A DNA stretch of 64,000 nt from Salinithrix halophila (GTDB lineage Bacteria; Bacillota; Bacilli; Thermoactinomycetales; DSM-45169): NCBI RefSeq assembly GCF_042650125.1, contig NZ_JBHSAP010000007.1, positions 496,001-560,000 of the forward strand, read 5' to 3'. Position numbers and translations under genes: made by a program. Below, piece by piece: positions 24,589-33,973 of the stretch; position 1 is the first letter of the stretch; each line of letters begins with the position of its first letter. Below the pieces are notes generated by a model. It saw only the letters and a program-made list of their open reading frames with translations, did no database searches and was not told the origin of the DNA.

Positions 24589-25161
24589 ATGATTTCGGAT
24601 AACACCAAGGACATTACCGACGACATCATTCACCGAACAACCCTCGCTTGGCTCCAAGAGCGAGGGGTTGAACTCGCCGATGTTGCCGTACTTGTCCATT
24701 ACTTGCAGCATTCTTATTATCCCGACATTACCCTCGATGAATGCCAAAAGCACGTGGAACATGTTCTAACCAAACGGGAAGTGCAAAATGCCATCCTGAC
24801 GGGGATCCAACTCGACAAGTTGGCGGAAAGGAACCAAATCGAGGAGCCTTTGGTAAGTATGCTCTGCCAGGACGATAGCCTCTATGGGATCGATGAGGTC
24901 ATGGCCACTTCTATTCTCAATCTATACGGAAGTATCGGGATGACCAATTATGGCTATATCGACCGGGTGAAACCCCACATCCTCGGTCGCTTAAACAATC
25001 ATGAGAACGGGCAGGTCCACACCTTCCTCGATGATATGGTAGGCGCTCTCGCCTCAGCCGCCGCCGCCCGCCTCTCCCATAACCGAAAACAAACTAAAGA
25101 TCATCAACGTCAAGAGATGGTCATCCCCCGGCAAGATCCCCGGAACCATCCTCCGGTATAG
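24589..25161 (+). CDS. yutG: Phosphatidylglycerophosphatase A-like protein (YutG)
   Basis: 190 residues of the PgpA/YutG family: TLAWLQERGVELADVA at the N-terminus and the conserved DDMVGALASAAAARLSHN at the C-terminus. The family is named for the phosphatase that makes phosphatidylglycerol, but the Bacilli YutG branch lacks the membrane spans of E. coli PgpA, so that activity is uncertain. The ATG at 24589 follows GGGAGG; a longer frame from 24544 has no ribosome site. Confidence 0.8.
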   Translation: MISDNTKDITDDIIHRTTLAWLQERGVELADVAVLVHYLQHSYYPDITLDECQKHVEHVLTKREVQNAILTGIQLDKLAERNQIEEPLVSMLCQDDSLYGIDEVMATSILNLYGSIGMTNYGYIDRVKPHILGRLNNHENGQVHTFLDDMVGALASAAAARLSHNRKQTKDHQRQEMVIPRQDPRNHPPV

Positions 25162-25177
25162 GAACCTTCATGGAAGG

Positions 25178-25203
25178 AATCCCGCCCTATGGCGGGATTT
25201 TCT
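25178..25203 (+). terminator. Terminator of yutG
   Basis: AATCCCGCC/GGCGGGATT stem with CTAT loop followed by TTCTT; it also abuts the stop codon of the convergent DUF1028 gene. Confidence 0.75.
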
Positions 25204-26099
25204 TATGGGATAGAAGGGTTCCGCATATATTCCAGCACCCTGCGATCAATCACCGGGTCGGACATCCAGCGTTCCTCAAAGTTCTCTGTCAGGTAATACG
25301 CTTTGAGCGCTTGTTCCGTTTTCCCGTCATAACCCTCCCCGTCACCGGGTTTATATCCTGCCTGGTGAAGGCGTTCCCGCACTTCTTCCAGTAACTTTCC
25401 TTCTAGAGGCAGCAGATCTTCAGGACGGGGGCGATCAAAATACAGGTGGTGTAAGTTCAACAACCGGCTTAGCTCTTCAAGAGGGCGAGGATGATCGTCC
25501 ACCCTCAGATCGATTGCCCGATCGTTGAATCCCCCGTACCCCCCATTGGGTTTAACAATTAATAACGAGGCAGACTGCATCCCCCGTTTATCCCCTCCAG
25601 CCTGTTGGCCGGATACCAGAGCGTCCACCAATCGTTCGGCCAAAGGTTGGTCAGGGGAGGAGCGAAAGGAGGCTACCATGTCAGCGAGAACGGATTCTCC
25701 TGCCAAGAGATTCCCCAGGCATACGAAGCCTGGGCCAGTAATTTCCCCAGCCCAAGAGAAACAGTCTGAGCCTGTAAAAGCGGCACTCCGTCCCTTCGCA
25801 TCGACAATTCCCACCTGGCGAAGCTGGCGATCGGGATCATCGGAGAGCAATTCCCATAATACGGCCTCAGGCTCTAACCCCTCTTCCAACATCCGAAGTC
25901 CTCTCGGACCAAATGACGTATTGGCAAAGGATTGGGTGGCGATCGCCCCTGTTTCCGCGGCGGCCCAAGGGACAGCGGACCCCGCTGCCAGAAATTTAGA
26001 CTGAACAGCCACTCCCCATTCTCCCGCCGCTTCGTCGTAAGCGATTATCGAAAAGGTGGAGACCGACGGAATCCCTTCCTTCACAAAAGAGCGTTTCAT
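25203..26099 (-). CDS. DUF1028 (Ntn-hydrolase-like) protein
   Basis: 298 residues. The N-terminal 200 match the DUF1028 pattern: TFSIIAYDEAAGEWGVAVQS, GAIATQSFANTSFGPRGL, GNLLAGESVL, GGDKRGMQSASLLI. The fold is thought to be Ntn-hydrolase-like. The C-terminal 80 residues look like a helical peptidoglycan-binding-type tail (GDGEGYDGKTEQALKAYY). Start ATG 26099 with AAAGGAGAG. Substrate unknown. Confidence 0.82.
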   Translation of the reverse strand: MKRSFVKEGIPSVSTFSIIAYDEAAGEWGVAVQSKFLAAGSAVPWAAAETGAIATQSFANTSFGPRGLRMLEEGLEPEAVLWELLSDDPDRQLRQVGIVDAKGRSAAFTGSDCFSWAGEITGPGFVCLGNLLAGESVLADMVASFRSSPDQPLAERLVDALVSGQQAGGDKRGMQSASLLIVKPNGGYGGFNDRAIDLRVDDHPRPLEELSRLLNLHHLYFDRPRPEDLLPLEGKLLEEVRERLHQAGYKPGDGEGYDGKTEQALKAYYLTENFEERWMSDPVIDRRVLEYMRNPSIP

Positions 26100-26220
26100 C
26101 CGTATCTCTCCTTTCTTCCCTACTATGAGGGATTAGGCATCGATGCCCAAAGATCCTGCTTTCGGCCTTCGATATGAAAACACCCTCGCCTAAAACGGGA
26201 GGGCTGTGGTGCGATCTGAT

Positions 26221-27180
26221 TCACCCCATATAATGCCAACGGTCACCCCGTTTTTCCCGGCGAACGTCTCCTTGTTGGCGGAGATATTCCAAGTGGGCCA
26301 GGGTTTCCGAGAGAGCGAATCGCAGGTTGTGGATGGATAAGTCCGAACCGAATATACGAAAACATACATCAGTAGCTGTCAGGGTCTCCCCAGCGACCCA
26401 ATCCTTCATTTCTGTCAACCTCTCGGCGTGATGCCGTTCCAACTCTTCGATCCGTTCCAGGTAGGAATCGAAAACCGGCCCGTGCGAAGGAAATACCCGC
26501 TCAACCGGCAATTCCTTCATCTGTTCCAACGTCGTGAGATAGGAGCGAAGAGGGTTGGGGTCACACCCTGGCCACAAGCTAATATTGGGCGTGATCCTGG
26601 GCAGGAGGAAATCGCCGCCGATCAGCCAGCGTCTTTCCGGATCGTAAAAGCTGAGGTGACCGTCGGCGTGGCCGGGAGTATGAAGGATACGGTATTCCTG
26701 ATCCCCCAGGTGGATATTTTCCCCGGAGCGGATGAATTCCGGTTCCGGATGAGGCTCCACCCATTGGCTGAAGCCGCGCAGATGATCTGGAATCTTTTCC
26801 GCCCATTCCCGGGGCAAGCCATGACCCTCATAAAAGCGGCCCATCTCATCAGGCTGCTCACTGTCCCGATCAAAGAAGAGACGAGCTTGTCCAACGTCCG
26901 TTTCCGAGATCAGAACGGGAGCCCCCGTGCGCTGCTGTAATAAGCCCGCCAGCCCGTAATGATCCGGATGATAGTGGGTAAGAACGATTCGTTCCACCTC
27001 CGGCCAGTTAAAGCCAATTTCCCTGCGAGCGCCTTCCCAAGCTTCCAATGCTCCATCATAGTGGAGGCCGGTATCAATCAGAGTGTAGCCTTGGCTTCCC
27101 TTGACCAGATAAGATTTGATGATCTTGAGTGGAAAAGGCAAAGGCAGTGGCACTTCCCATATATCGTCCCAGCGATTCAT
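26221..27180 (-). CDS. MBL-fold metallo-hydrolase
   Basis: 319 residues with the full metal-binding set: THYHPDHYG (about 69-77), HTPGHADGH, IGGDFLLPRI and PSHGPVF. The C-terminal helical extension with a winged-helix-like end (HLEYLRQQGDVRREK) is that of LACTB2-like hydrolases. The substrate is unknown; a thioester or RNA are both possible in this family. Ribosome site GGAGGG. Confidence 0.87.
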   Translation of the reverse strand: MNRWDDIWEVPLPLPFPLKIIKSYLVKGSQGYTLIDTGLHYDGALEAWEGARREIGFNWPEVERIVLTHYHPDHYGLAGLLQQRTGAPVLISETDVGQARLFFDRDSEQPDEMGRFYEGHGLPREWAEKIPDHLRGFSQWVEPHPEPEFIRSGENIHLGDQEYRILHTPGHADGHLSFYDPERRWLIGGDFLLPRITPNISLWPGCDPNPLRSYLTTLEQMKELPVERVFPSHGPVFDSYLERIEELERHHAERLTEMKDWVAGETLTATDVCFRIFGSDLSIHNLRFALSETLAHLEYLRQQGDVRREKRGDRWHYMG

Positions 27181-27207
27181 CGCACACCCTCCTCAGGGGT
27201 CATCCCC

Positions 27208-27984
27208 TCAGATGAAATCCCAATCCTTTAGACTGTCCAACGTATATGTAGCAGAAATATCCGCCCCAGCGTGCTCCTTAGGCGTTGTCACCCCGGTGAA
27301 TACCAGCAAGGTATCGATGCCGGTATTCACCCCTGCTTGGATGTCCGTCGCAAGGTTGTCCCCGACAATCACGGTTTCTTCCGGAGGGAGGCCCAACCGC
27401 TTGAGAGCCATGTCGACAATGGGCTTCTCCGGCTTCCCGATCAACGTCGGTTTCACGCCCGACGCAACGGCTACCGCCGTGCAGAGAGAACCGCTCCCAG
27501 GCAAAAGACCCTCTTCGGTAGGCAGCACCAAATCCCCGTTGGTCCCGAAATAGCGAGCGCCCGCTCGGATCGCTAGCACTGCCGTTTTCATCTTATCATA
27601 AGAAAAAGTCCGGTCGATCCCCACGACCACTGCATCGGGTCTGTCCGTTACAATACGGCAGCCCGCACCCTCCAGGGCACAGACTAGCCCTTCTTCTCCG
27701 ATCGGATAGACAGAGGGAGGCCTACCGAAGGATTCCACCAAGGTGCGGGCAGTAGCAGCCGAAGAAGTAACCACTTGCTCCGGGTGGGCTGGATACCCAA
27801 AACCCCGCAACTTCTCCGCCACCTGTTCCGGGCGGCGGGAGGAATTATTGGTAAGATAGAGGTAGGACAATCCTCTCTCTTCCAACTTTTCGATAAACTG
27901 AAGTCCCTCGGGGATCACTTCCTTTCCGCGAAATAACGTTCCGTCCAAATCAATCAGATATCCTCTGTAACGATAATTTCTCAT
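27208..27984 (-). CDS. yutF: HAD-superfamily phosphatase, NagD/YutF type
   Basis: 258 residues with HAD motifs DLDGTLFRG (11-19), LTNNSSR, the Lys of IGKPEKP and VGDNLATDIQAG. C2-type cap (NagD/AraL) phosphatases hydrolyse sugar phosphates or nucleotides. Position between yutG and yutE supports YutF. The start overlaps the methyltransferase stop by 4 nt. Confidence 0.9.
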   Translation of the reverse strand: MRNYRYRGYLIDLDGTLFRGKEVIPEGLQFIEKLEERGLSYLYLTNNSSRRPEQVAEKLRGFGYPAHPEQVVTSSAATARTLVESFGRPPSVYPIGEEGLVCALEGAGCRIVTDRPDAVVVGIDRTFSYDKMKTAVLAIRAGARYFGTNGDLVLPTEEGLLPGSGSLCTAVAVASGVKPTLIGKPEKPIVDMALKRLGLPPEETVIVGDNLATDIQAGVNTGIDTLLVFTGVTTPKEHAGADISATYTLDSLKDWDFI

Positions 27985-28712
27985 AGGGCCACCCTTCCCG
28001 TGAAAATCATGCGCGGACTCTCCATTTCGGAGTAGGGATTTCCATCAAAGTCTCCCTTTACCCTCTCCACCCAAAGCCCGGCGCTTTCCATCATGGCTTC
28101 CATCTGGCTGCGGGTGTACATTTTTACCCGTTCTTGGTAGGTACGATCCCTTTTCTCATCGGAAAGGGTGATCTTCTTACGCACGAATTCACCATCAATC
28201 CAGCGCTCTTCCCGGATCCGTATCCCTTCCTCGATTCGTTCACTTTCCGGAACCAAGGTTTTCTTTACCGTCTCCCGGTTGAGGAAATCGATTAAGAACC
28301 GACCCTTCGGCCGAGTCACCCGCCGGATTTCCGACAATACTTTACCGTTTTCCGCGTCCTCAACAAAATAGCCAAAGGAGGTAAACAGGTTCACAACCGC
28401 GTCGAATGACCCGTCCGGAAAGGGGAGGTCTCGCATGTCCCCCCGGACGTACCGGATATCCAACCCTTCAGAAGATAGGACAGCCTCATCCAACAAAACC
28501 CGTGACAGGTCGATTCCCGTCACTCGGCATCCCAACTTGGACAGGGAGATGGAATGGCGTCCTGTCCCGCAGCAAAGATCCAGGACCTCATCCCCCTCCC
28601 CGAGCCCGATCCACCGGGCCGCCTCCCGGATTTCCCGGTCGGCGTTTACCCTGTTGCGATGACGATAGACAAGCATATAATCTTCTCCGAAACTTTCTTC
28701 GTACCAGGGCAT
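27981..28712 (-). CDS. Class I SAM-dependent methyltransferase
   Basis: 243 residues with motif I VLDLCCGTGRHSI, motif II GIDLS and FPDGSFDAVVNLF. The C-terminal part (YSEMESPRMIFTGR) fits a small-molecule methyltransferase. The ATG at 28712 follows GGAGGGGACGGA; a longer frame to 28949 has no supporting ribosome site. Operon with yutF. Confidence 0.87.
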   Translation of the reverse strand: MPWYEESFGEDYMLVYRHRNRVNADREIREAARWIGLGEGDEVLDLCCGTGRHSISLSKLGCRVTGIDLSRVLLDEAVLSSEGLDIRYVRGDMRDLPFPDGSFDAVVNLFTSFGYFVEDAENGKVLSEIRRVTRPKGRFLIDFLNRETVKKTLVPESERIEEGIRIREERWIDGEFVRKKITLSDEKRDRTYQERVKMYTRSQMEAMMESAGLWVERVKGDFDGNPYSEMESPRMIFTGRVAL

Positions 28713-28825
28713 TCCGTCCCCTCCAGTCCGTAAAAACACGATTCTATTTATTCTACCACAGTAAAAAACGACACCTCGCGTGCCGTCCTTCGACTCGGTC
28801 GGGTTCCCATCTGCGAAGCTATGAA

Positions 28826-29395
28826 TTACCGTACGGAATCCCCTGTCTCGCGGAGAGCCCGTGCTGCTTCCCGATCCCACCCCTCCAACAACTCCCCGAA
28901 ATCTCGAGGCAGGGGATGTTTCCAGTCGTAGAAGGTTTCGTTGAAGCATGCGATGTGGTATGCCCCCGCCGCCACGGTACGGAGGTGAAGGAACGCTGTG
29001 AAGGTGTCGCTCACTTTGGGCCCGGAAAAGACGAGATAGTCCCGTGCTGTCTCTACCGCCTCAACCGCTAATCGGTGGAGACGGAGAACGGGGGCGAGCA
29101 GTTCTTGGGGATTACCGTTCCCTTTTTCCCGGAGCATCTTCTCCACCGCCTGAATGTCGGCATCGATCAGCCTTTTTCCTTCTTCCCGCCAGGATTGAAT
29201 CTGTTCCCGATCTTCCCCAGGCTGGCGTCCAGCCGGCGCCTTCCCTTTCTCCTCCGCTTCGGCGACGGTCATTTCCAAAAGAGAGCAGGCCATGATCAGG
29301 GAGACCGCCAAACTGCTGCCGGCAGCGGGAGAAGGAATTCGCCGTTGTGCCATCTCATCGGCAAACCGGGTCACTTCAAGATCGGCATATTTCAC
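28826..29395 (-). CDS. Cyclodeaminase/cyclohydrolase-family (FTCD C-terminal-like) protein
   Basis: 189 residues of the formimidotetrahydrofolate cyclodeaminase-like helical fold: FADEMAQRRIPSPAAGSSLA, then a long helical bundle. The usual PGGGS loop is changed to PAAGSS. Stand-alone members in Bacilli have unproven activity. The start overlaps the HepT-like stop by 4 nt (ATGA), so they form one transcript. Confidence 0.75.
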   Translation of the reverse strand: MKYADLEVTRFADEMAQRRIPSPAAGSSLAVSLIMACSLLEMTVAEAEEKGKAPAGRQPGEDREQIQSWREEGKRLIDADIQAVEKMLREKGNGNPQELLAPVLRLHRLAVEAVETARDYLVFSGPKVSDTFTAFLHLRTVAAGAYHIACFNETFYDWKHPLPRDFGELLEGWDREAARALRETGDSVR

Positions 29396-29850
29396 AGATG
29401 TCCCCCGCCTTGTCGGACTTCATTTGATCCTAGCTCTCGGTCCAAATAATCCCGCACCCAAGCGACATAATCTCGGAACACCTCTACGTTTTCCAATTCC
29501 CTGGTCACTTCCTCCCGATTTACCTCTGCATAATGACGAACCAGGCGATCTCTCACCCGGACCAACTCCTTCAACCGGACTGCTCCGGAGGCGGGCACCA
29601 CTTTTTCATCCTCCAGGATATCGACAATATCCAGGTATCCCCCCGGATCCCGCATGATAAAACCGTCTATCATGACACTGCCGACATCGATCACGCACTC
29701 GACCGCAAGATGGAGGGCACGGGAAGCGGCGAAAAAAGCTACTCGATCCTCTTCTTGTAGGCGAGGTGTTGTAATCTCCATGACCTCACTGCAAGTTTGA
29801 AGCACCTTCAGCTGTGCTTCAATTCGTTGGGTATCGACATCGTAAATCAT
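29392..29850 (-). CDS. yutE: HepT-like (DUF86/YutE) HEPN protein
   Basis: 152 residues. The HEPN RNase-like motif is present as VRDRLVRHYAEV (R-x4-H-Y), and AASRALHLAVECVIDVGSV is the family core. HepT proteins are usually toxins paired with a MntA nucleotidyltransferase antitoxin; no MntA is beside this gene, so a housekeeping YutE role is more likely. The ATG at 29850 follows GAGGT at 7 nt. Confidence 0.78.
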   Translation of the reverse strand: MIYDVDTQRIEAQLKVLQTCSEVMEITTPRLQEEDRVAFFAASRALHLAVECVIDVGSVMIDGFIMRDPGGYLDIVDILEDEKVVPASGAVRLKELVRVRDRLVRHYAEVNREEVTRELENVEVFRDYVAWVRDYLDRELGSNEVRQGGGHL

Positions 29851-29996
29851 TGTCCGCACCTCGTCTCCGATCATTCCTTCGTTTAAGCCTCTTGTTCATT
29901 ATACCTCATCCCTCCATAGGGGCCGAACCATGCATATTATCAATCAAACTCCGCACAATGAAAACGAGTCAATTTTAAGGAAGGGAAGGATTTCCC

Positions 29997-30233
29997 GTGC
30001 AACTGACCACCAAAGACCTCAACTATCTGAAAGATGAGCTTTCCTGGCAATTGTTAGCATTTAAGAAGTGCCACCACTATGCCCAGGAATGCCAGGACAC
30101 CGAAGTAAAGCAACTAATCGACCAGGTGGGTCAAATGCATCAGCGTCACTACCAGCAGATCCTGAACCACCTGAACACCCAGGGCAACGTCATGCCTTCC
30201 CAGGGTATGGCCAGCGGCACAATGACCCAATAA
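29997..30233 (+). CDS. Small spore-coat-type protein
   Basis: 78 residues, helical ferritin-like hairpin (LTTKDLNYLKDELSWQLLAF, HYAQECQD) with a Gln/Met/Gly tail. Such genes pair with CotF-like genes in spore formers. GTG start at 29997 after GGAAGGGAAGG. Confidence 0.65.
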   Translation: MQLTTKDLNYLKDELSWQLLAFKKCHHYAQECQDTEVKQLIDQVGQMHQRHYQQILNHLNTQGNVMPSQGMASGTMTQ

Positions 30234-30245
30234 GGAGGCGTCCCT

Positions 30246-30587
30246 ATGCAACAAGCAAACCCAGGCCAACAACAACCATCGCCCCAACAGTCCACCGGTT
30301 TGCCCAAAGTGAAAGGGCCGGAAATGAATGACCGGGATCGGCTCAACGATATTCTAGCGATGGAAAAGTACATGACCATGTCCTACAACGTAGCGGTCAA
30401 TGAGGCGAGCAATGATTCGCTTTATCAGACCCAGATGAGCATCCTGACCGAACTCCACCAAGCACAACGCGACCTTTTCAACGCCATGCACGCCAAGGGA
30501 TGGTATAAAATGGAGCCCGCTGACATGCAAAAGGTGGACAAAGCCTTTCAACAGTTCAGTAACTATTCAAGCCAATTCCCCTACTAA
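30246..30587 (+). CDS. CotF-family spore coat protein
   Basis: 113 residues: a Gln/Pro-rich N-terminus and a CotF/YhcQ-like helical domain (MNDRDRLNDILAMEKYMTMS, QRDLFNAMHAKGWY). Ribosome site AAGGAGG. It is 12 nt after the preceding coat-like gene and followed by a strong terminator. Confidence 0.78.
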   Translation: MQQANPGQQQPSPQQSTGLPKVKGPEMNDRDRLNDILAMEKYMTMSYNVAVNEASNDSLYQTQMSILTELHQAQRDLFNAMHAKGWYKMEPADMQKVDKAFQQFSNYSSQFPY

Positions 30588-30604
30588 AAAGCCCCAATGG
30601 CTCG

Positions 30605-30633
30605 GGCCGGATCCCCAACATCCGGCCTTTTTT
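30605..30633 (+). terminator. Terminator of the coat operon
   Basis: GGCCGGAT/ATCCGGCC stem with a 7-nt loop and six T residues. Confidence 0.9.
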
Positions 30634-31008
30634 ATATCCGTGTCAGGCCGTATCAAACCAATACTGTTTTGAAATGGAGATGAAAGCAACCCATTCAAGC
30701 ATGACAACTCTCCCCCATCCAGATATTTTCGGGATAAGGTTTTTTTACCTTCTCCCCTTGGAGGAGACACGAGATTTCCATAATAGTCGTTAACAAACTG
30801 AAGAGAAAACATGGACGAAGGATATAGACTGGATCACCTAAGGTACTCTCCCCTTTTGTTTATGGACGGCACTTGTCGGGGTATGTTACTATAAAGCCGT
30901 CTTGACATCAGCGTTTGAAATTGATCCTTCATACCATAAATTCTTTTGATCCCTGAAATTGCGTCGGGGTTTCTTTTATTCCGCAACAAGGGGGGATTTT
31001 CATCCACC
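30634..31008. other. Intergenic region without a recognised gene
   Basis: About 375 bp between the coat operon and the acyltransferase. I see no supported gene or named RNA motif. Confidence 0.5.
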
Positions 31009-32085
31009 ATGCGAACCATCAACCCTGAACAGGCTAAATCGAAGACACCGAATTCAAGGGATTACTTCTTTGATAATGTCAAGTTCATCTTGATTGTGCT
31101 AGTGGTCCTGGGACACGGTTATCGCCCTTTGATCGATGAAAGCCCAATCATCAAATCCGTCTACCTGACCATTTACACCTTCCATATGCCTTTAATGATC
31201 TTGATTTCCGGTTATTTTGCCAAAAGCTTCAACAAAGAAGGACAGAGCAAAAAGGTCATAGCAACCATCCTGATTCCGTACATCATCTTTCAGATCCTTT
31301 ATTCGTTGTATGACCATTTCGTCTACGAGACAGATGCCATCAATTTTTCCATCCTGGAACCCTACTGGATCATGTGGTTTATGTTCAGCCTCTTTCTATG
31401 GCGATTGATCCTCCCCTATTTCGTCAATCTGAAGTACCCATTGGTGACGTCTTTCGCCCTTGCTATTCTTATCGGGTACGTCGACGACGCGGACCAGTTT
31501 ATGAGCCTCTCCAGAACGGTCGCTTTTTTCCCGTTCTTCCTGACCGGCTTTTACTTACAGCGTCACCATTTTGAAAAGTTGTTCTCCAGCTGGATGCGGT
31601 TCCTGTCGGGAATAGGAATCTTGGCGCTGGTTCCAATGTTTTTCTATTTGGATTTCCACACTTCCATTGATCTCAATTTCCGGAAATGGCTCTATTTCGT
31701 CTTTCCTTATGAAGACGTCGGATACCCCGAATGGTACGCAGGAGGAATTCGTCTAGCCATGATCGCTCTCGCCTTCCTTGCATCCATTTTCGTCCTGGCG
31801 CTCACCCCCCGCAGAAAAACCTTTTTCAGCAAGATAGGAAGCCGTTCCCTTTACGTCTACCTATTACACGGGTTCTTTATCAAGGCTTATGACGCTATGG
31901 ATCTGGATGACAAATTCCCTGGGCCGGTCCTTTATATCAGCGTTACATTAGCTAGCATCGCCCTCGCCTTCCTCCTCGGCTCCCGCTGGGTGCAACAGAT
32001 TTCCCACCCCCTATTGCAGCCAAAGGTTCACTGGTTTTTTCGAAAAAAAACCGAAAGTAGAAAGCTGGATAATGTCCCCGGCTGA
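31009..32085 (+). CDS. Acyltransferase-3 family membrane protein
   Basis: 358 residues with about ten membrane segments. The family signature is visible as FFDNVKFILIVLVVLGHGYR (catalytic His in GHGY) and FHMPLMILISGYFAKS. Such proteins O-acetylate exported sugars or wall polymers, as in fucose 4-O-acetylase-like enzymes. The ATG at 31009 lies 12 nt after a GGGGGA, a loose fit; upstream in-frame codons are not conserved in type. Confidence 0.82.
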   Translation: MRTINPEQAKSKTPNSRDYFFDNVKFILIVLVVLGHGYRPLIDESPIIKSVYLTIYTFHMPLMILISGYFAKSFNKEGQSKKVIATILIPYIIFQILYSLYDHFVYETDAINFSILEPYWIMWFMFSLFLWRLILPYFVNLKYPLVTSFALAILIGYVDDADQFMSLSRTVAFFPFFLTGFYLQRHHFEKLFSSWMRFLSGIGILALVPMFFYLDFHTSIDLNFRKWLYFVFPYEDVGYPEWYAGGIRLAMIALAFLASIFVLALTPRRKTFFSKIGSRSLYVYLLHGFFIKAYDAMDLDDKFPGPVLYISVTLASIALAFLLGSRWVQQISHPLLQPKVHWFFRKKTESRKLDNVPG

Positions 32086-32103
32086 TTGAACGATCTACAA
32101 CCT

Positions 32104-32130
32104 GCTCAGCTCTGACGCTGGGCTTTTTTT
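32104..32130 (+). terminator. Terminator of the acyltransferase gene
   Basis: GCTCAGC/GCTGGGC stem (one G-U pair) then seven T residues. Confidence 0.8.
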
Positions 32131-32273
32131 GTAGCGAAAACTGGTAAAACAACCCCTTTTTGTCAATCGACGACTTTGTTTGTCACAGGGTGGCATCCTT
32201 TGTCGGGGGGGAAGGATTCCGCAAGGACTCCCCGAACTTGTGGGTAATACCAATTCCAGGGAGGTTATTTCAA

Positions 32274-32918
32274 ATGGTCGAAGAGGCGCGTATATCCACC
32301 CGGGAGGCCGCCCAACGCCTCCACGTCCACGCTCGCACGGTCCGAAAATGGATCGATTCCTTCGAAGAGTATATCGCTCCCGAGGTGAATGACCGTGGCC
32401 ACTATATGCTGACGGAAGAAGGGTTTCGTCGGCTGTTGGATATCCAGCAACGACTTCAGGAAACCAACAAATCGATGCGGCAAATCCGCCAGGATCTGCT
32501 GAAAGAAGGAAAGTGGGAGGTGGAACGCGTCTCCGAGACAGCCCCTGCGGCGGATGAAGAAGCTCCAAAGATGCCCTTCGGCAATGACTACCCCATCCAC
32601 CGCCTCATTGGTAGCCTGGATGAGATCGGAGAAATGATGGAAACCGTCTTTACCCGCCTGGACCAGTTGGAGGATCATGTTTTTACCATGTTTGATGTCA
32701 TGGAAGAATTGGAAACCAAGCTGGTCAACCAACCTCGCCAGAGTATGGTGCCATCCACAGCTGTTCAACAGATGGTTGAAGAGATCGGTAAAAAACAGGA
32801 ACAACTGCGGGTAGAATTGCGAAATGCCACCTTCGCCCATCGGTTGGCTTCCGCCGCCAACGAAAACCAACTCACCCCTCGCCGCCAAAAGCGGGCCCGA
32901 TTCCTGGGCATTTTCTGA
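32274..32918 (+). CDS. MerR-type HTH coiled-coil protein (RacA-like)
   Basis: 214 residues. The N-terminus is a MerR-like helix-turn-helix (ARISTREAAQRLHVHARTVR) followed by long helices (RRLLDIQQRLQETNKSMRQI, VEEIGKKQEQLRVELRNA) and a basic C-terminus. RacA, which anchors chromosomes to the cell pole in sporulation, has this layout. A generic MerR-HTH protein is the alternative. The ATG at 32274 follows GGGAGG at 9 nt; the longer frame from 32160 lacks a ribosome site. Confidence 0.65.
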   Translation: MVEEARISTREAAQRLHVHARTVRKWIDSFEEYIAPEVNDRGHYMLTEEGFRRLLDIQQRLQETNKSMRQIRQDLLKEGKWEVERVSETAPAADEEAPKMPFGNDYPIHRLIGSLDEIGEMMETVFTRLDQLEDHVFTMFDVMEELETKLVNQPRQSMVPSTAVQQMVEEIGKKQEQLRVELRNATFAHRLASAANENQLTPRRQKRARFLGIF

Positions 32919-32991
32919 TTATATCATGCCGGTCGGAAAGCCTAAATCATGTATAATGAAGAGGAAACGTTGAACAAAGGGGAAATTCCAT

Positions 32992-33264
32992 ATGTCCAAC
33001 GAAGACCTCTTTTTTTTGTATGACGATGCCGAGGAAACCAAAACCCGGTTTGTCAGTTTTGCTGGCGAAACCTGCCGGTTCGATCTGGGTATCACGGTCA
33101 CGAACCGTTTTTACGGCAAACTCATTGTGTTCAATATCCAATCCAACCGTTTTGCCATCATCGGACAGGATGACCTGGAAGAACCGGGCTATCTGGAACA
33201 TGTGTATGGAATCGATGAAGGAGAGGCAGAAGAACTGAAGCAATTCCTTTATACCCTCTTCTAA
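32992..33264 (+). CDS. DUF3055-family protein
   Basis: 90 residues (LFFLYDDAEETKTRFVSFAG, FAIIGQDDLEEPGYLEHVYG). A conserved Bacilli family of unknown function, often near yut genes. Ribosome site AAAGGGG. Confidence 0.75.
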   Translation: MSNEDLFFLYDDAEETKTRFVSFAGETCRFDLGITVTNRFYGKLIVFNIQSNRFAIIGQDDLEEPGYLEHVYGIDEGEAEELKQFLYTLF

Positions 33265-33313
33265 CTCGTATAAGCCCCTCTGTCTCGGTACAGATTAGGG
33301 ACGAGGTGATCAC

Positions 33314-33592
33314 ATGATCCGACGCAGGAACACCCGTTACAATGACGTGGGGACAGTGGAATCCCAGCGCAATGAACTCGTCCCTGAAGAGTTCCCCGAA
33401 GGTCCTTACGGGGCGTCTACGAATGAAGACGTACTGGGGAAAGAATCCCCCTGGCGGGCGTCTCAGCACGCCGGCCCCCAGTTCACCTATGAAATGAGAC
33501 AATTCCACGAAGGGATTCCCCGGCAGGTGCCAGGCAGCCATCCTACCCATGATGATCCCGATCGGGACGAAGAACTCAATCAGGAACCCTAA
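33314..33592 (+). CDS. Conserved hydrophilic protein of unknown function
   Basis: 92 residues, charged and probably disordered (RRRNTRYNDVGTVESQRNEL, PTHDDPDRDEELNQEP). Ribosome site GGACGAGGTGATC at proper spacing. No family recognised; its place in the sporulation block suggests a forespore or coat role, as inference. Confidence 0.6.
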   Translation: MIRRRNTRYNDVGTVESQRNELVPEEFPEGPYGASTNEDVLGKESPWRASQHAGPQFTYEMRQFHEGIPRQVPGSHPTHDDPDRDEELNQEP

Positions 33593-33593
33593 T

Positions 33594-33626
33594 AAAAAGC
33601 CAAGGGCTCGAAGCCCTTGGCTTTTT
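33594..33626. terminator. Bidirectional terminator between convergent genes
   Basis: 15-bp perfect stem AAAAAGCCAAGGGCT/AGCCCTTGGCTTTTT. Confidence 0.9.
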
Positions 33627-33973
33627 CATGGGCGACTGCTTCCCGCTTTCCGCTCCCGTGGCCGACCTCTCTTCTCCCGCGGAGGCTGGTTCGGTTTATT
33701 AAGGCGGTGTAGCACAAAATACGCGCAGCCGAAATTACAGTATTCATGGAGATATTCCTCAAAATGGGTAATCCGTGTTTCGCGAGTGGCTCGCGGGTGC
33801 TGATCGGAAAAAAATCCCTTTAAACGCAATTGGCCGTAACCCCAGTCCCCAACGATATAATCATACTTCGCTAAAACCTCGCTGAATCGTTTGCTGAATG
33901 CTTCGGGGTTCCAACCGTTCTTGTGGTTCTTGATCAGTTCATAACTGTTTCCCTGAATTTCAAAGCGGCTCAT
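33626..33973 (-). CDS. yutD: YutD-family protein (DUF1027)
   Basis: 115 residues: FEIQGNSYELIKNHKNGWN, YDYIVGDWGYGQLRLKGFF and the Cys-containing EYLHEYCNFGCAYFVL match YutD. The C-terminus is basic and Pro/Arg-rich. Function unknown. The ATG at 33973 follows GAGGTTGAG; the frame extends upstream without homology. Confidence 0.85.
   Translation of the reverse strand: MSRFEIQGNSYELIKNHKNGWNPEAFSKRFSEVLAKYDYIVGDWGYGQLRLKGFFSDQHPRATRETRITHFEEYLHEYCNFGCAYFVLHRLNKPNQPPREKRGRPRERKAGSSRP

Noticed and set aside
29392..29850. HepT/MntA toxin-antitoxin system
   Set aside because: No MntA-type nucleotidyltransferase gene is adjacent; the gene overlaps the cyclodeaminase-like gene and fits the yutE position.
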